DNA from: JBBROS01 sp965199595
Lineage (GTDB): Bacteria; Pseudomonadota; Alphaproteobacteria; Acetobacterales; Acetobacteraceae
Direction of reading: 5' to 3'
Assembly: GCA_965199595.1 (NCBI GenBank)
Contig: OZ241182.1
Location: 2,418,001-2,482,000 of the forward strand
Length of the DNA stretch: 64,000 nt
Of the stretch, positions 9,404-16,693 are shown piece after piece (positions within the stretch are counted from its first letter, which is position 1; the number at the start of each line of letters is the position of its first letter). The position numbers and the translations under genes are program-made. Under the pieces are notes generated by a model. The model saw only the letters and a program-made list of their open reading frames with translations, searched no databases and was not told the origin of the DNA.

Positions 9404-10404
9404 TGGGCGTCCTCGGAAAGCAAGGCGGGGGAAAGCAAGGCGGGGGAAAGCAAGGCGGGGGTCATCAGAACAGGCGAGGCCTCGGGCGCGGTGGCGATCC
9501 AGAGGCGCACGTCGAGCGGGCCGGGCACCAGCACGGGGATGCCGGGCCGGATCCCGGCGTCGTCGAGGAGATGGTGCATGGTCTCGTCCGTGAAACCCGG
9601 CCAGCGATGCGCCAGCCGTTCCGCCAGCGCGACCCGGTCGTGCGCCGCCAGGTCGACGACGATCAACCGGCCGCCCGGCGCGACCATCCGCGCGGCTTCG
9701 GCCAGCACCGCCACCGGGTCCTCGGCATAGTGCAGCACCATCTGCAGCACCACGACATCGTAGGGGCCGGCCAGCGGCAGGCGGTACATGTCCGCCTGGC
9801 GCACGGAGACATGGCCCAGACCCGGCCTGGCCAGCCGCGCCCGCGCCAGGGCCAGCATGGCCCGGCTGGCATCGACGCCCAACCCGGACCGGATGCGGGG
9901 TGCCAGCAGCTCCAGCAGCCGGCCGGTGCCGGTGCCGATATCCAGCAGCCGCCCCAGTGCCGGGCCCGGCAGCAGCGCCATCAGCGCCGCCTCGACCTCG
10001 CCAGCCGGCAGGCCAAGCGCCCGCATCTCGTCCCAGTCCGCGCCCTGCTTGCGGAACCCCTCGGAGGCGATGCGCGCGCGCTCCGACAACACCCGCGCGG
10101 CGGCCCGGCGATCCGCCGCCAGAACCGGGTCATCCTCCGGCAAGCGCGCCAGCAACTCCAGCACCATGCCAGCCTCTGGCGGCAGACCGAACCAGACGTT
10201 GGCCCCTTCCCGCACCCGCTCCAGCACGCCGGCATCGCACAGCAGCTTGAGGTGACGCGACAGGCGCGGCTGGGACTGCCCGAGAATCTCCGTCAGTTCC
10301 ACCACACAGAACGCACCGCGGGCGGCAAGCGCCAGCAGACGCAGCCGCGTCGGCTCGGCGCAGGCACGCAGGGCGGCAAGAAGATCATCCATGGGCTTGC
10401 ACAT
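9400..10404 (-). CDS. ArsR-family transcriptional regulator fused to a SAM-dependent methyltransferase domain
   Basis: 334 residues. The N-terminal part (about 5-90) is a winged helix of the ArsR/SmtB type (EPTRLRLLALAARG, then QSQPRLSRHLKLL as recognition helix). It has no obvious metal-binding cysteine pair. The C-terminal part (about 150-260) is a Rossmann methyltransferase with motif I LLDIGTGTGRLLELL and the acidic GVDASRAM strand. Such fusions are known beside methionine-cycle genes in alphaproteobacteria and plausibly sense SAM or SAH; that is inference here. The gene is coupled to metH (ATGA) and has a palindrome directly upstream of its start. ATG 10404 is used; ATG 10392 is an alternative. 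The C-terminus carries three PALLS repeats. Confidence 0.92.
   Translation of the reverse strand: MCKPMDDLLAALRACAEPTRLRLLALAARGAFCVVELTEILGQSQPRLSRHLKLLCDAGVLERVREGANVWFGLPPEAGMVLELLARLPEDDPVLAADRRAAARVLSERARIASEGFRKQGADWDEMRALGLPAGEVEAALMALLPGPALGRLLDIGTGTGRLLELLAPRIRSGLGVDASRAMLALARARLARPGLGHVSVRQADMYRLPLAGPYDVVVLQMVLHYAEDPVAVLAEAARMVAPGGRLIVVDLAAHDRVALAERLAHRWPGFTDETMHHLLDDAGIRPGIPVLVPGPLDVRLWIATAPEASPVLMTPALLSPALLSPALLSEDAQ
9415..9459. repeat. Three perfect 15-bp tandem repeats inside the regulator gene
   Basis: The unit GGAAAGCAAGGCGGG occurs three times without a mismatch (9415-9429, 9430-9444, 9445-9459). On the minus strand it encodes three in-frame PALLS pentapeptides at the end of the ArsR-methyltransferase protein, just before its overlap with metH. 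Copy number could change by slippage without altering the frame. Confidence 0.95.
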
Positions 10405-10426
10405 GACATAAACTTATCCTTATGTC
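10397..10426 (+). promoter_or_regulatory. Possible weak promoter for the divergent small gene (leaderless)
   Basis: TTGCAC (10397-10402) and TATGTC (10421-10426) are separated by 18 bp. Transcription would then begin about at the ATG at 10433, giving a leaderless message, which agrees with the lack of a ribosome-binding site. The -10 match is poor (3 of 6). Confidence 0.3.
10406..10425. promoter_or_regulatory. Palindromic operator candidate between the ArsR-methyltransferase gene and the divergent gene
   Basis: Arms ACATAA (10406-10411) and TTATGT (10420-10425) are perfectly inverted around an 8-bp centre. The element is AT-rich in an otherwise GC-rich region and begins one base before the regulator's ATG. 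Size and ATAA...TTAT character resemble known ArsR/SmtB operators. Binding here would block the regulator-metH operon and the divergent small gene together. Autoregulation is inferred. Confidence 0.6.
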
Positions 10427-10432
10427 CATGCG

Positions 10433-10789
10433 ATGATATGGATGGATGCAAGGCTGCCGATCCGCTTCGGCCCACTCGAGAGCCGCGAGCACGGCGAGGC
10501 GGTGCTGACGGACGGCCCGGTGGTATCGATGCCCGCAGCTGCCTTCGTGCCGCAGCCAGGCCACGTCATCGACTGCACCTGCTGCGCGCCCCGCACCGGG
10601 GCCGCAGCCGCGCTGGCCCAGCTGTTCCGCGATCGTGCCATCGGCACTGGCCTGGCCTTCAAGAGCGTGCTGGCCGTGATGGGCAGGGATGGAGAGGCGG
10701 CGGTGCGGGATGCGGTGTTGAACGATCCTTTGGTCTCAGCCCGCTTCCGGCTTCAATCGACCGAGAAGGCCGGGCTGCCGAACGGATAG
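10433..10789 (+). CDS. Small protein resembling the middle of a COG0523 (CobW/G3E) GTPase, without a P-loop
   Basis: 118 residues. The stretch DCTCCAPRTGAAAALAQLF (about 47-65) followed by a G..FKSVLAV strand and NDPLVSARFRL aligns by eye with the COG0523 segment that carries the CxCC metal motif, the helix after it, and the region before Walker B. The Walker A loop and the C-terminal domain are absent. COG0523 proteins are metallochaperone GTPases for zinc, cobalt or iron; without a P-loop this one could bind metal but not GTP in the usual way. It is divergent from the ArsR-metH operon with only 28 bp between starts. Its 3' end overlaps the convergent M81 gene by 37 bp. It could be a decaying remnant. 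Confidence 0.6.
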   Translation: MIWMDARLPIRFGPLESREHGEAVLTDGPVVSMPAAAFVPQPGHVIDCTCCAPRTGAAAALAQLFRDRAIGTGLAFKSVLAVMGRDGEAAVRDAVLNDPLVSARFRLQSTEKAGLPNG

Positions 10790-12246
10790 AAGTCGCCGAT
10801 CCTGGCGTGCTCGTAGGGCAGCGCCTCGAGCCTTACGGTGCCAAGAAACGGCTCGTCCGGCTCAACGAGCAGGATGGTTCGTGCGAAGCCGGTATCGTAA
10901 AAGCCCCGGCGGAAATGGGCCCGGGACTTGATGGCGATGATGTCGAACCCCTGGGGATCGAGGCCCATGGCGGTCAGCTCATGCAGTTCCACGATCTGAA
11001 CCAGGTAGGGACTGATCACCACCGCGTTGCCGTGACCGAACCCGACCGTCACCCTGAACTGGCCACAGGCCGCATCGGCCCGCAGCACGGTGCCGACAAC
11101 GCGAACCGGCTCCCCCGCCGAAACGTCCGCCTGACCGCCGATCTCGCAGTCGAAGGCATCGCCGGGCTTTACGCCAGCCGCCTGCAACTGCCGGATCGCC
11201 TCGGCATCGGCGATGGTGGCAACAAGCGTTCGGGAGAGACCCTGCGCCAGAATCTCCCGCAGCAACCAGGTCGCGTAGCCGGACCGGTCGCTATGGTCCG
11301 CCAGCACGACGGGGGTTTGTCCCGCGTCCACCGCCTGCCGGGCCAGCGTCACCCCGGCGGTGATGCGATGCACGTCGGCAGCGGCCAGCAGGTCCTCGCG
11401 GCTCCGCCATGCCGTGACTGCCATATCCTCCGCCACCTGGTCTGCCAGCGCCTGGTCGCCATTGGTCGTCACCTGGATCGTCATTCCCATGTCCGGGGCA
11501 TCACACCAGGGAAATCCGAAGAATACGTTAACGACGGTGTCAGGCTTCCGGCCCTCCCACACCAGTGCCCGATGCACCAGCGCCATCCAGGGCGAAGTGC
11601 CGCCGGTCCATTGCAGCACGGTGGGCGACAGGATCGGTACGCTGATCACCCGGTGCACCGGGCGGTAGTCACCGCGAATCAGCCGCACCAGGCCACGGGC
11701 GGCACGTTCGCCCTGCAGGTGCATGTCGTAGTGCGGGAAATACTTCACGCAGAACGCCATGTCCGCATGGCGGAGGAACGCATCATCCTCATTCCCATGC
11801 GGGTCGAAGGTGCCGACGATGGGGATGCCGGGGCCGACGGCCACCCGCACGCGCCGGGCCAGCTCCGCCTCGGGCCGGGGCACGCCGCGCACACCCATGG
11901 CGCCGTGCAGCGCCAGATAGACTCCGTGCACCGCGGGCAGGCTCGACAACTCAGCGATCATGCGGCCGGCGAAGGTCTCATAGGCCTCGTTGGTGATCCA
12001 GCCCGACCCGGTTCCGGTCCTGGGCCAGAGCGGCGACTCGATCGGCACCAGCTCGACCTCGTCGAACTCCCGCGCCACCTGCACGAACCCGCCCATATAG
12101 CCCGCGGGATCGGTCGCCAGCAGCGCCTCCCCCGAGGCGGGCGAGCCCGGGTAGATGAAGTCCTCCAGCGTGGTCTCGTTGGAGAGGAACGTCACCGTCT
12201 CGTGCGCGAACTGCAGCACCGCGATCCGGATCGGCGGCCGGGGCAT
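10753..12246 (-). CDS. M81-family metalloprotein, MlrC/microcystinase C-like
   Basis: 497 residues, normal for the family. Named after the Sphingomonas enzyme that completes linear microcystin degradation, M81 proteins are widespread zinc-type amidohydrolases of mostly unknown substrate. Visible hallmarks are FAHETVTF near residue 13, LHGAMGVRG near residue 113, TFDPHGN near residue 144 (metal-site candidates), and VVLADHSDRSGYATWLLREIL in the C-terminal domain. No signal peptide is seen, so it is probably cytoplasmic. It is co-directional with the acetyltransferase gene upstream, with only 4 bp between them. Microcystin activity should not be assumed. Confidence 0.88.
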   Translation of the reverse strand: MPRPPIRIAVLQFAHETVTFLSNETTLEDFIYPGSPASGEALLATDPAGYMGGFVQVAREFDEVELVPIESPLWPRTGTGSGWITNEAYETFAGRMIAELSSLPAVHGVYLALHGAMGVRGVPRPEAELARRVRVAVGPGIPIVGTFDPHGNEDDAFLRHADMAFCVKYFPHYDMHLQGERAARGLVRLIRGDYRPVHRVISVPILSPTVLQWTGGTSPWMALVHRALVWEGRKPDTVVNVFFGFPWCDAPDMGMTIQVTTNGDQALADQVAEDMAVTAWRSREDLLAAADVHRITAGVTLARQAVDAGQTPVVLADHSDRSGYATWLLREILAQGLSRTLVATIADAEAIRQLQAAGVKPGDAFDCEIGGQADVSAGEPVRVVGTVLRADAACGQFRVTVGFGHGNAVVISPYLVQIVELHELTAMGLDPQGFDIIAIKSRAHFRRGFYDTGFARTILLVEPDEPFLGTVRLEALPYEHARIGDFYPFGSPAFSVD

Positions 12247-12250
12247 GCGG

Positions 12251-12769
12251 TCAGGCCGGCACGTCGTGGTCGGAGCGCCCGAGCGGCTTCTGCATGAACA
12301 CCGTGTCCACCCAGCGCCCGAACTTCAGCCCCGATGCCCGCAGCAGCCCGGCCCGCTGGAACCCCAGCGAGGAATGCACCCCGATCGAGCCGACGTTCTC
12401 GGAGTCACCGATCACCGCGATCATCTGCCGGAACCCGGCGCTTTCGGCATCCGCCAGCAGCCGGGCCACCAGCGCCTTGCCGACCCCCTGCCCGCGCACG
12501 TCCTCCCGCACATAGATGCTGTCCTCCGCGCTGAAGCGATAGGCCGAGCGGTCGCGGAACTGGGCGTAATACCCGTACCCCACCACGCCGGTCTCATCGA
12601 CGGCGACGAGGTAGGACCACCCACGGTCCGCGATGGAATGGAAGCGGATGAGCATGTCCTCCACGCTGGGCGGGGTCTCCTCGAACGTGCCGGCGCCATG
12701 CAGCACGTGGTGGGCGTAGATCGCCTGGCACTCGGGGATGTCGGAGGGGGCTGCGGTGCGAATGTCCAT
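12251..12769 (-). CDS. GNAT-family N-acetyltransferase, phosphinothricin acetyltransferase-like
   Basis: 172 residues from the ATG at 12769 (MDIRTAAPSDIPECQAIYAHHV). The layout is that of the phosphinothricin/methionine sulfoximine acetyltransferase group: an N-terminal IRxAxxxDxxxxxxIY block, SIYVREDVRGQGVGKAL (the acetyl-CoA pyrophosphate loop, about residues 83-99), MIAVIGDSENVGSIGVHSSLGF, and a C-terminal GRWVDTVFMQKPL. Likely substrates are amino-acid analogues, but this is family knowledge only. The start is set by homology; a longer open frame upstream lacks the family pattern. It lies 4 bp ahead of the M81 gene and is divergent from the secretion cluster. Confidence 0.9.
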   Translation of the reverse strand: MDIRTAAPSDIPECQAIYAHHVLHGAGTFEETPPSVEDMLIRFHSIADRGWSYLVAVDETGVVGYGYYAQFRDRSAYRFSAEDSIYVREDVRGQGVGKALVARLLADAESAGFRQMIAVIGDSENVGSIGVHSSLGFQRAGLLRASGLKFGRWVDTVFMQKPLGRSDHDVPA

Positions 12770-12971
12770 GCCATGCTCATAGGACAAGGCTTCTCGCCCC
12801 GACAAGACTTGCATCGCGTCAGCCGACCGTTGCAGAAGCAGCATATCCGGTGCCGTCGGGGCAGGATTTGTTAACTTCTATTTTAGAGCTGTGGGCGTAG
12901 CATCATGTTATAGACCGGCCATAATCAGCCGGCCTGCCTGTCTTGTAAGCCGTGCCGCAAAGGATTTGCCA
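12770..12971. promoter_or_regulatory. Divergent intergenic region ahead of the secretion cluster
   Basis: 202 bp between the acetyltransferase and the type I secretion ATPase. The part from about 12866 to 12912 is clearly AT-richer than its surroundings (TTGTTAACTTCTATTTTAG and TGTTATAG stretches), as expected of promoters here. No convincing -35/-10 pair could be fixed. A small dyad, CCGGC (12915-12919) and GCCGG (12928-12932), lies in the leader. Confidence 0.35.
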
Positions 12972-15242
12972 GTGGATGAAAGCAACCCGGGCAGCGATGC
13001 TGTGACCGTCGCGCCGATCGATCAGACGACGATTGAGCCCGAAGCGAAGGCTACTGACGTCCGCGTGCTCGCAGTCGTGTCGGTGGCGCGGCACCATGGG
13101 GTCGAGCTGCGGGCCAGTGACTTCCGCTTCGCCGATGACGAGGCTGTGCCGTCCCCTGCCCGGCTGGTGTCCTGGGCGCGGGATGCCGGGCTGTATGCCA
13201 AGGCGGATCGTGTGCGATGGAAATCACTGTTCAAGCTGCAGGGCACCGGCACCACCCTGCCGCCGCTCGTGCTGCTGTTCCGGGACGGCACGGCGGGCCT
13301 GATGGTCGGCTCGGACCAGGCGCGCGGCATCATCTGGCTGCGTGATCCCCGCACGTCGAGCACCGAGGATCCGGTGCCGGTGGACGAGCTCCGCCTTTCG
13401 GAAGTCTGGGGCGGCGAGGTCCTGCTGATCCGCACGCTCCGGGCGACGGCGGCATCGGACAAGCCGTTCACCCTCGGCTGGCTGCTGAACCTGGTGCTGC
13501 TGGAGAGGCGCTCGCTGCGCGACATCAGCATCGCCTCGATCACCCTCAGCGCGCTGACCATCATTCCGCCTCTGCTGGTGATGAGCGTCGTCGACCGCGT
13601 GGTGCAGCATCGCAGCGTCTCGACGCTCGTGCTGCTCGCCACGATCCTGGGGATCACCACCCTGTATGAGACGTTGATCGGATACTGCCGCCGCGAGATC
13701 GTGCAGGTCGTCTCGACCCGCGTGGACGCGAAGCTGAACGTCCATATCTTCGACCGCCTGCTCGGCCTGCCGCTAGACTTCTTCGAGCGCAACCCGGCGG
13801 GTCAGACCAACTACCGGCTCTCCCAGGTGTGGAAGGTGCGTGACTTCCTGACCGGGAAGCTGATGGGCACCTTTCTCGATATGTTCACGCTGGTGTTCCT
13901 GCTGCCGCTGCTGTTCTGGATGGAGCCGACGCTGGCCTGGATCGTGCTGATCTGCGCCGTGATCATCGCCGGCGTCATCATGATGTTCCTGCCGGCGCTG
14001 CGCACCCTGATCGGCAAACAGACCGCCGCGGAGTCGATGAAAGGCACGACGCTGATCGAGACCGTGCATGGCATCCGCACCGTGAAGTCCCTGGCGCTGG
14101 AGCCGCAGCGCCGGGCCGAGTGGGACGAGCGCACTGCCGTGGCTGGCGAGTTGAAGCTGCAGGCCGGCCGCATGTCCAACTGGCCGCAGACCATCATCGC
14201 GCCGATCGAGTCGTTCATCCAGCGCGGCGTGATCCTGGTCGGCGCCTATATCGCACTGCATGACCAGACCGGCATCGCCGTGGGTGGCCTGGTGGCGTTC
14301 ATGATGCTGGGCTCCCGCGTGACGCAGCCGCTGGTCGGCGCTGCTCGCCTGATCGAGGATTTCGAGGAGGTTCGCGCCTCGATCGGTCAGGTTGGCCAGG
14401 TGCTGAACAACGCCACCGAAACCGCGGCGATGCAGGGCGGCATGCGGCCGCGGATTGTCGGCCAGGTGCAGTTCCAGGACCTCACCTTCACCTATCCCGG
14501 TACCAAGACGCCGGCGCTGGACAAGGTCAATTTCGAAATCCCGGCGGGCACCATGCTGGGTGTGGTCGGACGAAGCGGTTCGGGCAAGAGCACGCTGACC
14601 CGGCTGCTGCAGGGGATTAACCGGGAATACAACGGCTTCCTCAAGATCGACGGCATCGAGCTCCGGGAAATCAACCTGACGCATCTGCGGCGCAGCTTCG
14701 GCGTGGTGCTGCAGGACAATTTCCTGTTCCGCGGGACGGTGCGTGACAACATCACGGCCGGCCGTGCCGGGCTGACGCTGGATGACGTGGTGCGGGCCGC
14801 ACGCCTGGCGGGCGCCGAGGAGTTCATCGAGCGGCTGCCTGGCGGCTACGACACCTTCATCGAGGAAGGCTCGGCCAACCTCTCTGGCGGGCAGCGCCAG
14901 CGTCTCGCCATCGCTCGCGCGGTGATCGCGGACCCCAAGCTGATGATCCTCGACGAGGCGACCAGCGCGCTCGACCCTGAGAGCGAGGCCCTGGTCAACG
15001 CCAACCTGACCCGGCTCTCCCAGGGCCGCACCATGGTCATCGTGTCACACCGGCTGTCATCGCTGCTGGACTGTCACCTCATCCTCGTCATGGATCGCGG
15101 TGGCGTGGTGGACATCGCGCCGCACAGCGTCTTGCTGGAACGCTGCTCGATCTATCGCACGTTGTGGGCCCAGCAGAACCGTCACCTTGAAGGTGGCCGC
15201 TCCACCACACAGCTCGTGCCTGTCGCGATGCAGGGGGACTGA
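12972..15242 (+). CDS. Type I secretion system ABC transporter (permease/ATPase) with degenerate C39 domain
   Basis: Inner-membrane exporter of the HlyB class, 756 residues from the GTG at 12972, which follows an AAAGGA site by 8 bases. An in-frame ATG at 12891 lacks one. Residues about 20-150 form a C39-like domain with no catalytic cysteine, as in HlyB, so it should bind substrate rather than cleave a leader. Membrane segments lie at about 160-420. The ATPase domain has Walker A GRSGSGKST (about 529-537), LSGGQRQR (about 636), Walker B LMILDEATSAL (about 656) and a VSHRLS switch (about 690). It is followed by an HlyD-type gene. No outer-membrane channel or RTX-like substrate is encoded nearby, so the cargo is unknown. 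Confidence 0.95.
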   Translation: MDESNPGSDAVTVAPIDQTTIEPEAKATDVRVLAVVSVARHHGVELRASDFRFADDEAVPSPARLVSWARDAGLYAKADRVRWKSLFKLQGTGTTLPPLVLLFRDGTAGLMVGSDQARGIIWLRDPRTSSTEDPVPVDELRLSEVWGGEVLLIRTLRATAASDKPFTLGWLLNLVLLERRSLRDISIASITLSALTIIPPLLVMSVVDRVVQHRSVSTLVLLATILGITTLYETLIGYCRREIVQVVSTRVDAKLNVHIFDRLLGLPLDFFERNPAGQTNYRLSQVWKVRDFLTGKLMGTFLDMFTLVFLLPLLFWMEPTLAWIVLICAVIIAGVIMMFLPALRTLIGKQTAAESMKGTTLIETVHGIRTVKSLALEPQRRAEWDERTAVAGELKLQAGRMSNWPQTIIAPIESFIQRGVILVGAYIALHDQTGIAVGGLVAFMMLGSRVTQPLVGAARLIEDFEEVRASIGQVGQVLNNATETAAMQGGMRPRIVGQVQFQDLTFTYPGTKTPALDKVNFEIPAGTMLGVVGRSGSGKSTLTRLLQGINREYNGFLKIDGIELREINLTHLRRSFGVVLQDNFLFRGTVRDNITAGRAGLTLDDVVRAARLAGAEEFIERLPGGYDTFIEEGSANLSGGQRQRLAIARAVIADPKLMILDEATSALDPESEALVNANLTRLSQGRTMVIVSHRLSSLLDCHLILVMDRGGVVDIAPHSVLLERCSIYRTLWAQQNRHLEGGRSTTQLVPVAMQGD

Positions 15243-15284
15243 GGCCTTGATGCCTGACGTGAAGACAGCGAACGGAGGTTTCCC

Positions 15285-16679
15285 ATGGGCGCTCTGACCT
15301 TGCGGAAGGACACGCGGCAGGAGCAGCGGGCCGACGCGATCGCGTTGCCGTCGCTGCTGGAGTTCCACTCCCCCAGTGCGGCGCTGGCGCATGCGCCCAT
15401 CTTGTACGGGGCACGCCGCATGAGCCTCGTCGTGTGCACCCTGGCGGCGGCGTGCTTCGCGGCCGGCGGACTGATCCCGATCGACAAGGTGGTGACGGCA
15501 CCCGGCAAGGTCGTCTCGCTCGACGCCACCAGTGTCATCCAGCCGCTCGAGGCCGGGATCGTGCGCAGCGTGAACGTGCGCGAGGGCCAAGTGGTAAAAA
15601 AAGGTGACCTGCTGGCCCGGCTGGACCCGACCTTCGCGACCGCGGATGCGACAGCTCTCACCAGCCAGGTCGCCAGTCTGCAGGCCGAAGTCGATCGGCT
15701 GCAGGCGGAAGCCACGGGCAAGCCCTACAAGCCCGCTGATGCTTCCCCCATGTCACTGATGCAATCAGCCATCTTCACGCAGCGTCAGGCGGAGCGTGGG
15801 TTCAAGATGGAGGGTTACAATCAGAAGATCAGCAGCCTGCAGTCCCAGATCCAGAAGGGCATGTCCGACGTCAACGCCTACTCCGAACGCCTGAAGGTCG
15901 CGACCGAGCTGGAGCAGAAACGGGTGGAGCTGGAGAAGCTGCAGGTCGGCAGCCAGATCAACCGGCTGGCCGCGACGGACAGCCGGCTCGAGGTCAAGCG
16001 CGGTCTGGACGGTGCGCTGGCCACGGTGCAGCAGGGCGCCCGCGACATCGGGGCGATGCAGGCTGATCGGGATGCCTACGACCAGAACTGGCGCAGCCAG
16101 GTGATCCAGGATCTGACCGACCAGGGCCGCAAGTTGAGCGATGCGCGGGAGAACCTCGCGAAGGCCGATCGTCGCCGCCAGCTTGTGGAGCTGCGGGCCG
16201 ACCAGGACGCCGTCGTGCTGAACATCTCCAAGGTCTCGGTCGGCTCCGTCCTGCAGTCCGGCGAGCAGCTGATGTCGCTCACCCCACTCGATGCGCCGCT
16301 CGAGGTCGAGGTGAACGTACCCGGCTCCGACTCGGGCTTCGTGCACCCCGGCAACCCCGTGACCGTGAAGTTCGATGCCTTTCCCAGCACCCAGTACGGC
16401 GATGCGGATGGCACGGTCCGTTTCGTCAGCCCGGACAGCTTTACCGGCGACCCGGATCAGAAGCAGCGGGGCGTCCAGCAGATGCCGCAGATCGGAAACG
16501 CGTTCTACCGGGCGCGGATCTCGCTGGATGAGGTCAAGCTGCACGACACGCCCCCCGGCTTCCGCGTCATGCCCGGCATGCCGGTGACGGCTGACGTGAA
16601 GGTCGGCAAGCGCACCGTGCTGAGCTATCTCTTCAGCCGTGTGCTGCCGATCGCCATGGATGGCATGCGGGAACCGTAA
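15285..16679 (+). CDS. HlyD-family membrane-fusion protein of the type I secretion system
   Basis: 464 residues, the normal size for a type I secretion adaptor. A short cytoplasmic segment precedes one membrane helix (about residues 46-66, MSLVVCTLAAACFAAGGLI). A beta/lipoyl segment (APGKVVSLDATSVIQPLEAGIVRSV, about 70-95, residue numbers approximate) leads into a long periplasmic coiled-coil region (about 120-310) and a C-terminal beta-barrel with the HlyD signature region DAPLEVEVNVPGSDSGFV. The ATG has a strong GGAGG site. It sits 42 bp after the ATPase gene, so the two surely form one exporter. It needs a TolC-like partner encoded elsewhere. Confidence 0.95.
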   Translation: MGALTLRKDTRQEQRADAIALPSLLEFHSPSAALAHAPILYGARRMSLVVCTLAAACFAAGGLIPIDKVVTAPGKVVSLDATSVIQPLEAGIVRSVNVREGQVVKKGDLLARLDPTFATADATALTSQVASLQAEVDRLQAEATGKPYKPADASPMSLMQSAIFTQRQAERGFKMEGYNQKISSLQSQIQKGMSDVNAYSERLKVATELEQKRVELEKLQVGSQINRLAATDSRLEVKRGLDGALATVQQGARDIGAMQADRDAYDQNWRSQVIQDLTDQGRKLSDARENLAKADRRRQLVELRADQDAVVLNISKVSVGSVLQSGEQLMSLTPLDAPLEVEVNVPGSDSGFVHPGNPVTVKFDAFPSTQYGDADGTVRFVSPDSFTGDPDQKQRGVQQMPQIGNAFYRARISLDEVKLHDTPPGFRVMPGMPVTADVKVGKRTVLSYLFSRVLPIAMDGMREP

Positions 16680-16693
16680 GGGGCAGGCGGAGC

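Noticed and set aside
6110..9730. Very long open frame on the plus strand opposite metH
   Set aside because: It is the mirror of a high-GC gene: no family pattern, His/Gln/Leu/Arg-rich nonsense translation, while metH on the other strand has every expected motif.
10405..10432. SAM or cobalamin riboswitch ahead of the ArsR-metH operon
   Set aside because: Only 28 bp separate the divergent starts, far too little for a known riboswitch.
10753..12246. Microcystin degradation gene mlrC
   Set aside because: The M81 family is broad and no mlrA, mlrB or mlrD gene is present, so only the family call is kept.
12972..13400. Active C39 peptidase domain on the type I ATPase
   Set aside because: No catalytic cysteine is present at the start of the domain; it matches the HlyB-type degenerate C39-like domain.
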